NCBI RefSeq assembly: GCF_030295385.1
Contig: NZ_AP027079.1
Coordinates: 2,232,001 to 2,296,000 of the forward strand
Origin: Geothrix oryzae
GTDB taxonomy: Bacteria; Acidobacteriota; Holophagae; Holophagales; Holophagaceae
Reading direction: 5' to 3'
Length of the DNA stretch: 64,000 nucleotides
Under the pieces are notes generated by a model. The model ran no database searches, was not told the DNA's origin, and saw nothing but the letters and a program-made list of their open reading frames with translations. Shown in pieces: positions 37,101-44,514 of the stretch; the first letter of the stretch is position 1; every line of letters begins with the position of its first letter. The translations under genes were made by a program, and so were the position numbers.

Positions 37101-37196
37101 GCCCCGGATGGCCCCGGCGGTGGAGGAAGTCTGGGCCGAGGCGATCGTGGCACAGGCCAGCGCCGTCAAGGTGAGGGTCGTCCAGCGTCGATTCAT
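34152..37196 (-). CDS. TonB-dependent receptor, Oar-like with carboxypeptidase-regulatory domain
   Basis: 1014 residues. A signal peptide (about 1-21) is followed by a carboxypeptidase-regulatory/beta-sandwich domain (GAIRGVIKNKGGQGVAGATL, about 27-110), a plug domain (IPLNGRDFTNLVQLTPG, about 145-250), and a long beta-barrel ending in an aromatic C terminus (LGVRARF). This architecture is typical of acidobacterial 'Oar-like' receptors. It would import a TonB-driven ligand through the outer membrane; no transport partner is adjacent. A 10-bp inverted repeat lies ~125 bp upstream. Confidence 0.93.
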   Translation of the reverse strand: MNRRWTTLTLTALACATIASAQTSSTAGAIRGVIKNKGGQGVAGATLSLRNRETGLVRTATANAQGEYHIGLLPVGGYELTVTAAGMRTLKDTSVQVSLGQNTTANFSLDKAEASATVEIVASSQSLDTTQVNSVTAVDAKLVESIPLNGRDFTNLVQLTPGSVYDPDNNRVSMEGARGIQNNLTIDGASYQSNFFGEQRGSTRIPFAFGADTIKELQIITNAFDAQYGNAAGAVINAVSKTGTNEFGGSALYQVRPKSLVARITPVPYDRAGTINTQQALTKNFTQTQFNVNVGGPIIKDKLHFFVGVETYKYKEDFTPSFAISSSGGNSNSPVPNFTNFLNTYGKLIVGNDGRTLAQESGRSYTNDRTNTVYFGRLDWTINENHRATLRVNAQDWKSENGTTSFTSSFAPTTGQTQQGQEKNSGLSWVVELNSVLGSNLVNEARVQRAIERRPRIANSTASPEFQVNGGFTAGQNNFLPNGLDEYSWQVIDNLTWTQGDWTVKGGLDLQLFDFKNTFFRYQNGSIQFGNYSIANKWAAGTVAAADSLTYVGAYSDFGGAISYKSKLFAGFVQGQYQGLLDRRLMLSLGLRATREDQPDNPRPNAQFAGLDQANDTTSYDPRFGFTYDLKGNGKTLLRGGYGWFSSPNPSLTVSNTMNSNGNTTSTYFINNGAATNALFNSGALSYAQRVSAGGTILSALPSNLLAGLASASRVGQVWDPRNEMTVAKRTALGVEHAYDNGLTLGLQAVYAKFENLQYFVNINLAQVGAPAGSYYNDGYALPNSNTFSTTGRPNRAVVNGRMMDFTNFGNVFLSKNDGEGTYKALILTASKRSESGWGFNSTLTWSKARDNNSNERTTASSTADSNTNNPANPSGTEAYSDNDRRLRVTFAGFFPIIWGIQGAVNYSYTSGRPYSSISTNDLNGDSGRNDYTPGTERNQYRQPHVKQLDLRLSRNFEFTKRFKAEAFIDVFNLANWAAQRTTITGGQPTTDFGFINLPDRNTREVQLGVRARF

Positions 37197-37320
37197 GCGT
37201 CACTCCTAGTGGCCATTCCTGGCCGATCATTTGGACTGCAGGTTCCGCGGGCAGAGGTGCCTGGGGCGTCCGTGGCAGGTGGGATGCCCCAGGATCCCCG
37301 AACCCAGCCGGGCGGCTCAA

Positions 37321-37368
37321 GTGCCTTTTTTGCCCGAAAAGTTTCCAGGAAAGCCCACAAAAAGGCAC
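37321..37368. promoter_or_regulatory. spaced inverted repeat upstream of the TonB receptor gene
   Basis: GTGCCTTTTT and its exact complement AAAAAGGCAC are separated by 28 bp, between the TonB receptor start (37196) and the bacteriohemerythrin 3' end. It could be an operator or a terminator-like hairpin for either gene; this is not resolved. Confidence 0.35.
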
Positions 37369-37400
37369 AACTTCATCACATCAGGCCGCTTCAGCGCCAT

Positions 37401-37805
37401 TCAAGCCAGGTTCCGCGCCTTCAGGAAGGTCACGAACCCGAAATCCCCATCGCTGATGTGGTGTTTGAGCCAGCCCTCCATGAAGGTCGGCACCATCAGG
37501 GCCAGCGCATGCGGGCTTTCCCGGAACTTGGCGTGGAGCTCGTGCAGGCTCGTGAGCATGGAGGCGTGCTCGGACACATGCTGCGTCAGGTCCGGGTAGC
37601 CGAACTTGGCCATGAACGCTTCTTCCGTGGAGAAATGGCGTTCGGAACACTGGATCAGATCCGACAGCAGGGCCTCGATCTCTTCGCGGGCGGAGCCGCC
37701 CTGGACGGACTTCCGCAGCCGGTCCACGGTGGCGAAGAGCTCCTGGTGCTGCTCGTCGATGATATGGATGCCCGTGTTGTATCGGGTGTTCCAAACGGCA
37801 TCCAT
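37401..37805 (-). CDS. bacteriohemerythrin
   Basis: 134 residues from the ATG at 37805 (GGGAGG upstream). All ligands of a canonical bacteriohemerythrin diiron site are visible: H20 (IHIIDEQH), H57 and E61 (HFSTEE), H76/H80 (HVSEH), H116 and D121 (HHISDGD). It binds O2 in the cytoplasm and may supply, store or sense it. Single-gene unit; tRNA-Leu(CAA) lies upstream. Confidence 0.93.
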   Translation of the reverse strand: MDAVWNTRYNTGIHIIDEQHQELFATVDRLRKSVQGGSAREEIEALLSDLIQCSERHFSTEEAFMAKFGYPDLTQHVSEHASMLTSLHELHAKFRESPHALALMVPTFMEGWLKHHISDGDFGFVTFLKARNLA

Positions 37806-37980
37806 GGCCCGAGGCCTCCCTTGGCGTTCGACAACCTGCAAGACCCGGGTGCGTCGGCGGAGGGCTGCCTGGGCACGGGAATCCTGATCATGCTAACGAC
37901 AGTTGAATGTAAACTTCTGGCGACCTGCATATCAAGTGATTTGAGACTGTCGACTGCAAAACGCCCAAAAAGGGCCGAAC

Positions 37981-38067
<87 letters not shown>

Positions 38068-38101
38068 TATGGGGCTAGGTTAACCCATAGGCGGGGCTGT
38101 T

Positions 38102-39811
38102 TCATAGCGCGGTGAGCGGGATCCGGCGCCCCGCGCCGAAGGCCTTGGGACTTACCTTGAACGCGAAGGGCAGCTGGCGCCGCTTGAACTCGGTGCGGCG
38201 CAGGAGGCCCAGGATGCGGGGGAGCGCCGCCCGGGCCTGGGCCAGGGCCTCGCCCTCGAGCAGGAGGGCCAGATCGTCCGCCAGGCCTTCCTCGGGCCGC
38301 TGGGCCTCGAGGGCCGCGCCCAGGATGGCGTCCAGCTGGACATAGGGAAGGAGGCTGGCCTCGTCCGTCTGGCCGGGGCGCAGTTCGGCGGTGGGGGGGC
38401 GGTCCACCACGCCCCGGGGCACAGCCTCCCCCAGGTCGCGGGCCAGGGCGTAGACGCGGGCCTTGAGGCAATCCCCCAGCGGCGCGAAGGCGCCGATGCC
38501 ATCGCCGTAGAGGGTGAAGTAGCCGGTGGCGGCCTCGCTCTTGTTGCCCGTGTTCAGCACGGCGATCCGCTCCGTGCCCAGGCGCCGCTGGATGTCCGGC
38601 TCCGAGGTGAGCGCCAGGAGCAGGCTGCCCCGGCAGCGGCTCTGGAGGTTCTCGTCCGTCAGGCCGAAGGTGCGACCCGGCAGGGCCTTTTCCAGGGCCG
38701 TCGAAAAGCCCGCGAACGGGGCCTCCGCGTCGAGGCTGAGGAAGGCCACCCCGAGGTGCCGGGCCTGCTGCTCGGCAAGGGCCGAGCTTTCTGCGCTGCT
38801 GAAGCGCGTGGGCAGCGCCGCGCCCAGCACCCGTCCGGGACCGAGGGCCTCCACCGCCAGGGCCGCGGCCACGGCGCTGTCGATGCCACCCGACAGGCCC
38901 ACCACGAGGGCCTCGAGGCCCTGCTTCGCCAGGTTGTCGCGGAGGCCCGTCACCAGGGCCTTGCGCAGCCAGGGACCGTCCCCCACCGCGTGCCAGGCCT
39001 CGCCCGGGGCCCCCGGGTCCACGCTGAGCGGGCCCTCGTGGAAGGGCGCACACCCCTGCCAGCGCCCGTCCGGCAGCGCCAGGCCCGAGCCGCCGTCGAA
39101 GAGCAGCCAGCTTTCCGCCCCCACGCGGCTGGCGTAGGCGATGGGGATGCCGTGCTTCTGGGTCAGGCCCGGGAGCAACCGGCGGCGCTGGGCATCCTTG
39201 GAGGGGATGGCCCAGGGGGCGCTGCGGCCCGGCGGAAGGTAGCTGCCCAACGCGCTGGGACTGGCACTGGCATTGAGGATCAGCGTGGCGCCCGCGGCGG
39301 CCAGGTCCGCGATGGGGTCGACGCCGTAGCCCACCGGCGCGTTGCCCAGTTGGGGATCGGCCCAGAGGTCCTCGCAGATGGAAAGGCCGATGCGGTGGTC
39401 ATGGAATGCGACGAGCGGCTGGGGGGCGGCGTCCGGCTCGAAGTAGCGGTGCTCGTCGAACACATCGTAGCTGGGCAGCACCCGCTTGTGCGCGCAGTGA
39501 CGGAGGGCGCCGCCTTCGCACCACCACAGCTCGTTCCAGAGCCGGCCCGAAGGCGCGGGCCGCGCCGTGCCGAAGACCAGCGGCACGGCACCGGAGAGCG
39601 CCGCCAGCCGATGGGATTCCACCTCGATGCGCCGGCGCATTCCGGGCTCCCAGAGACGGTCCTCCAGCAGGTAGCCGGGGATGGCCAGCTCCGGCGCCAG
39701 CACCAGCTCCGCGCCTGCCGAGACGGCCTGCGCGTAGGCCGCCTCCACCCGACGGCCATTCCCCTCGGGATCTCCGAGGCGGGCGTTGAGCTGGAGCAGC
39801 GCAATCTTCAC
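38102..39811 (-). CDS. nadE: glutamine-dependent NAD+ synthetase
   Basis: 569 residues, starting at GTG 39811 with GGAGG six bases upstream. The N-terminal nitrilase-fold glutaminase has the triad E41 (LAPELAIPGY), K109 (HKRVLPSY) and C146 (LSICEDLW). The C-terminal synthetase has the PP-loop S-G-G-I-D-S (near residue 305). It makes NAD+ from deamido-NAD+, glutamine and ATP. The 5' end of the gene (17 bp) is duplicated 74 bp upstream, next to a dispersed repeat. Confidence 0.95.
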   Translation of the reverse strand: MKIALLQLNARLGDPEGNGRRVEAAYAQAVSAGAELVLAPELAIPGYLLEDRLWEPGMRRRIEVESHRLAALSGAVPLVFGTARPAPSGRLWNELWWCEGGALRHCAHKRVLPSYDVFDEHRYFEPDAAPQPLVAFHDHRIGLSICEDLWADPQLGNAPVGYGVDPIADLAAAGATLILNASASPSALGSYLPPGRSAPWAIPSKDAQRRRLLPGLTQKHGIPIAYASRVGAESWLLFDGGSGLALPDGRWQGCAPFHEGPLSVDPGAPGEAWHAVGDGPWLRKALVTGLRDNLAKQGLEALVVGLSGGIDSAVAAALAVEALGPGRVLGAALPTRFSSAESSALAEQQARHLGVAFLSLDAEAPFAGFSTALEKALPGRTFGLTDENLQSRCRGSLLLALTSEPDIQRRLGTERIAVLNTGNKSEAATGYFTLYGDGIGAFAPLGDCLKARVYALARDLGEAVPRGVVDRPPTAELRPGQTDEASLLPYVQLDAILGAALEAQRPEEGLADDLALLLEGEALAQARAALPRILGLLRRTEFKRRQLPFAFKVSPKAFGAGRRIPLTAL

Positions 39812-40016
39812 GCGCCGCCTCCTGCGGCGCGCCCTTCGGGCTTCGGCTTCGCCAAAGTGTGGCTCCGCTCCTGCTTCGCCTTCACGCGCCGCCTCCGCCT
39901 ATCGCGCGCGCTGCGCGCTCCGGTTCACTCCGTTCACCGAGGCGTAGCCTCCCCGCGGCGCGCCCTTCGGGCTTCGGCTTCGCCAAAGTGGCACTCCGCT
40001 CCTGCTTCGTCCTCAT
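39806..40016. repeat. two copies of a dispersed intergenic repeat, with a nadE-end duplication
   Basis: Two copies of the sequence beginning GCGGCGCGCCCTTCGGGCTT and ending near CTCCTGCTTCG lie at about 39824-39881 and 39955-40016, 131 bp apart. A related copy lies at 62397-62458. The first copy is bracketed by an exact 17-bp direct repeat, CTTCACGCGCCGCCTCC (39806-39822 and 39880-39896), the left one being the start of nadE. The element fills the 214 bp between nadE and the histidine kinase gene and has no other gene. Confidence 0.85.
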
Positions 40017-40025
40017 CTCTTCACC

Positions 40026-41168
40026 TTACCAGCGGATCTCCGCACAGGTGCCGCCCTCGGGGCGCGGCACCAGCCGCAGGTCCGCGCCCTGGGCGTTGAG
40101 CCATTTCAGGGCCAGGGGGAGGCCCAGCCCCGTGCCGTCCGGGCGGCCGCTCTCGAAGGGCCGCAGCATGCGGATGGCCGTGTCCTCCGACAGGCCCGGC
40201 CCCTCGTCCAGGATCGCCAGCCGTGCCTCGGAGATCCGCACCAGCACCCGGCTTCCCAGGGGACTGGCCTGGCAGGCGTTCTCCAGCAGGTTCACCAGGG
40301 CCTGATGCAGCAGCACGGGATCCCCCGTCGCCATCCCCCGCCCTTCGGTCACCAGCTGTCGTCCCTGGCTCACGGGACGGCGCTTCAGCTCCACCAGCGC
40401 CTGGCCCACGGCCTCTTCGAGCCGCAGCGGCTCCGAGGCCGGATCCAGGGGCTTGGCCCACTGGAGGAAGCGCTGCACCAGCCGCTCGAGGTCCTCGGTC
40501 TCCTCCAGCAGGGCCTCGGCCGAAGCCCCATGGCCCGCCCGCTTGAGCAGCTGACCCTGGCCCTTCAGCACGGCCAGGCCGTTCTTCAGCTGATGGGCGA
40601 CACCGGCGGTCATCTCCCCCAGCTCCGCGAACCGCTCCCGCAGCTGGCGGCGGCGGTCCTCCAATTCGGCCTCGGTGACATCCTCGAACTGCACCAGGGC
40701 GCCGATGCGATCCGGCGCCTCGATGCGCTGGATCCGCCAGCGGCGGCCCTGGGCCCCGAGGCGATGGGCCGGCCCGGGGTCGCCCGCCAGGGCTTCCCGC
40801 AGCCAGGGGAAGGGCTCCAGCACGAAGGCCGCTTCCAGGCCCACCACGCCGGGACGAACGCCCAGCAGGTCGCAGCCCCGTTGGTTCAGGGCCGCCAGCC
40901 GCTGGTGCTGATCCACCCACAGCAGCCCCATGGGCAGCGCGTCCAGCAGGCGCTCATGGACCGTCCGGAGCTCGCCCAGGGTGGCGGCCAGCTCGCCCCG
41001 TTCCCGCAGGCTGCCGGACACCGCCGAGAGCAGCAGGGCCTCCGGATCGGCCGGTGCCCGGCGCCGCAACCGGGCCCAGCGCACCAGGAGCACCGCGAGG
41101 CCACCAAGAGCCCCGCCCACGGGAATCGCCACAGCGAGCCAGGCGAGGGCGTGGGGGAAAGGTTGCAT
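40026..41168 (-). CDS. PAS-containing sensor histidine kinase
   Basis: 380 residues. An N-terminal membrane segment (about 9-30), a linker, a PAS-like domain (about 75-165), a HisKA region with the phospho-acceptor H192 (GVAHQLKN) and a HATPase domain (N box LVNLLENACQAS, G boxes DEGPGL and GTGLGL). The layout resembles NtrB-type nitrogen/energy sensors. No response regulator is adjacent, so it is an orphan. It starts 23 bp from the divergent PEP-synthase regulator gene, so their promoters must overlap coding sequence. Confidence 0.9.
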   Translation of the reverse strand: MQPFPHALAWLAVAIPVGGALGGLAVLLVRWARLRRRAPADPEALLLSAVSGSLRERGELAATLGELRTVHERLLDALPMGLLWVDQHQRLAALNQRGCDLLGVRPGVVGLEAAFVLEPFPWLREALAGDPGPAHRLGAQGRRWRIQRIEAPDRIGALVQFEDVTEAELEDRRRQLRERFAELGEMTAGVAHQLKNGLAVLKGQGQLLKRAGHGASAEALLEETEDLERLVQRFLQWAKPLDPASEPLRLEEAVGQALVELKRRPVSQGRQLVTEGRGMATGDPVLLHQALVNLLENACQASPLGSRVLVRISEARLAILDEGPGLSEDTAIRMLRPFESGRPDGTGLGLPLALKWLNAQGADLRLVPRPEGGTCAEIRW

Positions 41169-41191
41169 GGCCCCAGGGTATGCTGAATTCC

Positions 41192-42019
41192 ATGGACAGG
41201 CAGCCCATCTATGTGGTGTCGGGAGGATCCGGCGAAACCGCCCAGCGCATGGTGCAGGCGGCGCTGACCCAGTTCGCCAAGGGCGAGAGCTCGGCCCTGG
41301 TGCGCCGGTTCCAGAATGTGCGCTCCCATGAGGATGTGGAGCGCGTGCTCCAGATGGCCGCGGAAAAGCGCGCCGTCATCATCCACACCACCGTCTCCCG
41401 CGAGATGCGCGCCTACCTGGCGGACCGCTGCGCGGAGCTGCGCCTCACCCAGGTGGATCTCTTCGGCAACCTGCTGGACACCCTGGCCCTCTACCTCCGC
41501 GAGCGGCCCGAGGAGCGGCCGGGCAGCTTCCACGCCGTGGGCGACAAGTACTTCCGCCGCATCGAGGCCATCGAGTACGCGCAGAAGTACGACGACGGCA
41601 TCGACATGGGCGGTCTTCCGGATGCCGACATCGTCCTGGTGGGCATCAGCCGCACCAGCAAGACGCCGCTCTCCATGTACCTGGCCATGGAGGGCTACAA
41701 GGTGATGAATGTGCCCCTGGTGCCCGGAATCCCGCTGCCCCCGGAGCTCGAGCAGATCCCCCAGGGCCGCATCGTGGGCCTCACCATCGAGCCGGACCGC
41801 CTGCAGGAGATCCGCGCCTACCGCCTGAAGCGCCTGGGCGCCTCCGGCAGCGCCGACAGCTACAGCGACCTCGGCCAGATCCTCGAGGAACTGGCCTTCG
41901 CCGATGGGATCTTCAAGCAGCACCGTCGCTGGCCCGTCCTCGATGTGACGGGCCGCAGCATCGAGGAGACCGCCGGCCTCGTGCTGGACCGGGTGTTCGG
42001 CAAGGAGCGGGCGGTCTAG
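41192..42019 (+). CDS. PEP synthase/PPDK bifunctional regulatory kinase-pyrophosphorylase
   Basis: 275 residues from ATG 41192 (IYVVSGGSGETA, the DUF299 opening); an ATG at 41180 adds four residues. The P-loop-like G-I-S-R-T-S-K-T-P-L-S lies near residue 152. Such proteins use ADP to inactivate, and phosphate to reactivate, PEP synthase or pyruvate phosphate dikinase by phosphorylating a Thr next to its catalytic His. The target enzyme is not in the window. The downstream neighbour converges 14 bp away. Confidence 0.93.
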   Translation: MDRQPIYVVSGGSGETAQRMVQAALTQFAKGESSALVRRFQNVRSHEDVERVLQMAAEKRAVIIHTTVSREMRAYLADRCAELRLTQVDLFGNLLDTLALYLRERPEERPGSFHAVGDKYFRRIEAIEYAQKYDDGIDMGGLPDADIVLVGISRTSKTPLSMYLAMEGYKVMNVPLVPGIPLPPELEQIPQGRIVGLTIEPDRLQEIRAYRLKRLGASGSADSYSDLGQILEELAFADGIFKQHRRWPVLDVTGRSIEETAGLVLDRVFGKERAV

Positions 42020-42033
42020 CGTGGGGATTTCTC

Positions 42034-43506
42034 CTACAGCTCGTCCTCCAGCCGCTGCACCAGCGTCTTCAGGATCTTGATCCGCCCGTAGTACTTGTCC
42101 TCGCTCTCGACGAGGGTCCAGGGGGCGATCTCGGTGCTGGTGCGGTCGAGCATGTCGCAGATGGCGGCCTCATAGGCCGGCCACTTCTCGCGGTTGCGCC
42201 AGTCCTCCTCGGTGATCTTGAAGCGCTTGAAGGGCGTGGCCTGGCGCTCCTCGAAGCGGCGGAGCTGCTCCTCCTGGCTGATGGAGAGCCAGAACTTGAG
42301 CAGCAGGCTCCGGCTGCGGACGATCTGGTCCTCGAACTCGTTGATCTCGCTGTAGGCCCGCTGCCAGTCTGTCTCGGCACAGTAGCCCTCCACCCGCTCC
42401 ACCAGCACCCGGCCGTACCAGCTGCGGTCGAAGATGGCCACCCGGCCCCGCCGTGGGAGGTGCCGCCAGAAGCGCCAGAGGTAGGGCTGGGCCCGCTCTT
42501 CCTCCGTGGGTGCCGCAATGGGGTGGATGTGGTACATGCGGGCGTCCAGGGCCTGGGTGATCCGGCGGATGCCGCCCCCCTTCCCCGCGGCATCCACGCC
42601 CTCGAACACCAGCACCACGGCGTGCTTCTGGAAGTTCCGATGGCGGGTGAGCAGGTTCAGCCGGCCCTGCAGCGTGAGCAGCTCGTCCTCGTAGTCCTTC
42701 TTGTCCAGCCGCTTCGTCAGATCCAGGGCCCTGAGCACATTCATGCCGTCCAGGGACGGGCGCGGATGCGTGGGGATCACCGGCACCACCGGGGCGGGGT
42801 GGTCCAGGCGGGCGCGGAGGCGCTCCAGCAGGATCTTCCCCACCGTGAGGCGCTGGTAGCGGGCGTCCGTGGCCTCCACCACGATCCAGGGCGCGTCCCC
42901 GGTGCTCGTGGAGCGCAGGGCCCGTTCGGACACCTGGCGGAAGGTGTCGTACATCTCGAAGTGCTTCCAGTCCCGAGGCGTCACCCGCCAGCGGGTCTTG
43001 GGATCCTTCTCCAGGCCCTTCAGCCGCTTCTTCTGGGCGTCCTTGCCCAGGTGCATCCAGAACTTCAGCACCAGGGCGCCCTCGTGGATGAGCATCTGCT
43101 CGAAGCGCGCCACCCGGGCCATGTCCTGGTCCAGGTCCGAGGTTTTGCTGCGACCGCAGGCCCGCTCCAGGATGGGCCAGGTGTACCAGGACCCGTCGAA
43201 GATGCCGATCTTCCCCTTGGGCGGGAGCATCCGCCAGTACCGGTACATGTGCGGCCGCTCGCGCTCTTCATCCGAAGGCTCCGCCAGGCCATGGGTCTGG
43301 ATGTGGCGCGGATCCATCCACTCGTTGAGGGTGTTCACGGTCTCGCTCTTGCCGGCCCCGTCGACGCCCGCCACCAGGATGACCACGGGGAACTTCGCCG
43401 CGGCCAGGTCGTACTGGGCGTCCAGCAGCGCCTCCCGCAACGCGGGCACCTCCCTGTCCCAGACCTCTTTCGACACCTTGTGGCCAAGTTCCGCGGATTC
43501 GAACAT
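42034..43506 (-). CDS. pap: polyphosphate:AMP phosphotransferase (two-domain PPK2)
   Basis: 490 residues with two PPK2 domains. The first P-loop is G47-V-D-G-A-G-K-S54 and the second G-V-D-A-A-G-K-G (near 299); each is followed by the PPK2 lid and an R-S-W-Y type motif (FDRSWYGRVLVERV in the second, FDGSWYTWPILE in the first). Two-domain class II enzymes phosphorylate AMP to ADP with polyphosphate. It is a stand-alone gene. Confidence 0.93.
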   Translation of the reverse strand: MFESAELGHKVSKEVWDREVPALREALLDAQYDLAAAKFPVVILVAGVDGAGKSETVNTLNEWMDPRHIQTHGLAEPSDEERERPHMYRYWRMLPPKGKIGIFDGSWYTWPILERACGRSKTSDLDQDMARVARFEQMLIHEGALVLKFWMHLGKDAQKKRLKGLEKDPKTRWRVTPRDWKHFEMYDTFRQVSERALRSTSTGDAPWIVVEATDARYQRLTVGKILLERLRARLDHPAPVVPVIPTHPRPSLDGMNVLRALDLTKRLDKKDYEDELLTLQGRLNLLTRHRNFQKHAVVLVFEGVDAAGKGGGIRRITQALDARMYHIHPIAAPTEEERAQPYLWRFWRHLPRRGRVAIFDRSWYGRVLVERVEGYCAETDWQRAYSEINEFEDQIVRSRSLLLKFWLSISQEEQLRRFEERQATPFKRFKITEEDWRNREKWPAYEAAICDMLDRTSTEIAPWTLVESEDKYYGRIKILKTLVQRLEDEL

Positions 43507-43608
43507 GGTTCCTCCGGGACGGGGCGCGCCTTCGGGTCGGCGCGAGTGTCACGATAGCGGATTACCGATCCCGAAGGCATGAAATGATGGGGGTTCCCCG
43601 GAGCATCC

Positions 43609-44493
43609 ATGCCCCACCCCGCCGCCATCCTGTGTCTCGCCTCCGCCCTCGGGGCCCAGGCTCCCGGGCCCGCGGCGAGCCTGGGCCCCGTGCGCTCCGT
43701 CAGCCTGAAGGTGCTCATTCCCGATTCGAACCGGGCGGCGGTGAGCCTGGATCCGGACCAGGTCCAGGAAGATCTCACCGCCTTCTTCACCCGCAATGGC
43801 CTCCCCGTCCTGCCCGCCTCCGAGGTCGAAGGCGCGGAAGGGGCCTACAGCCTGGAGGTCAGCCCCATCACGCTCCAATACGGCGAGGGCACCTGCCTCC
43901 TCAGCGTCAGCGAGCGCCTGCTTCCCCTGGACTCCCCGAAGACGGGCGCGAAGACGGGCGCGAAGACGCCCCCCCGGGAGTGGGGCACCAACTACATGGC
44001 GGCCCAGGCGGGCGACCAGGGGCTCCTCTTCCAGACCCGGCAGATCGTCCTGAGCATGGCCGCGCATCTCATCCGGCTCTCCAGGGGCGGGACCACGCCG
44101 CCCTTGACGGTCCAGCCCCTCGCCGCCCCGGCCCAGGCGGATGCGGCGCAGCGCCCGGCGCCGGAGCGGCCCAGGGCCCAGGAGGTGGATTTCAGCCGCG
44201 TGAAGGTCAAGGTGCGCCCGCCCGCTCCACCCTATCCCGCGGCCTCCCTCAGCCAGGGCACCGAAGGCACCGTGATCGCCCAGATCACCATCGACCCGGA
44301 CGGCCGCCCCCGGCGGGCCATCGCCGTCAGCGGCCCCGCCGAGTTGAAGCCCACGGCCCTACGATATGCCATGCAGTGGGTCTTCGAGCCCGCCCGGCTG
44401 GACGGCGAGCCCCAGTGGGCCACCTTCAACCTGACCCTGGCCTTCCGGCTGCATCCGGGACCCCTGCCCAACCAGCCTCCCAAGCGGCACTGA
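43609..44493 (+). CDS. TonB C-terminal-domain protein with a signal peptide
   Basis: 294 residues. A cleavable-looking signal (MPHPAAILCLASALGAQA) replaces the usual N-terminal TonB membrane anchor. The middle carries TGAK repeats (12-bp units) and a long linker. Residues ~205-285 are a TonB C-terminal domain (PPYPAASLSQGTEGTVIAQI, then VFEPARLDGEPQWA). It is likely periplasmic and may couple to, or compete for, TonB receptors. GGAGC lies just before the ATG. Confidence 0.8.
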   Translation: MPHPAAILCLASALGAQAPGPAASLGPVRSVSLKVLIPDSNRAAVSLDPDQVQEDLTAFFTRNGLPVLPASEVEGAEGAYSLEVSPITLQYGEGTCLLSVSERLLPLDSPKTGAKTGAKTPPREWGTNYMAAQAGDQGLLFQTRQIVLSMAAHLIRLSRGGTTPPLTVQPLAAPAQADAAQRPAPERPRAQEVDFSRVKVKVRPPAPPYPAASLSQGTEGTVIAQITIDPDGRPRRAIAVSGPAELKPTALRYAMQWVFEPARLDGEPQWATFNLTLAFRLHPGPLPNQPPKRH

Positions 44494-44514
44494 CCGCCGG
44501 GGCAGGCCTTCTCA

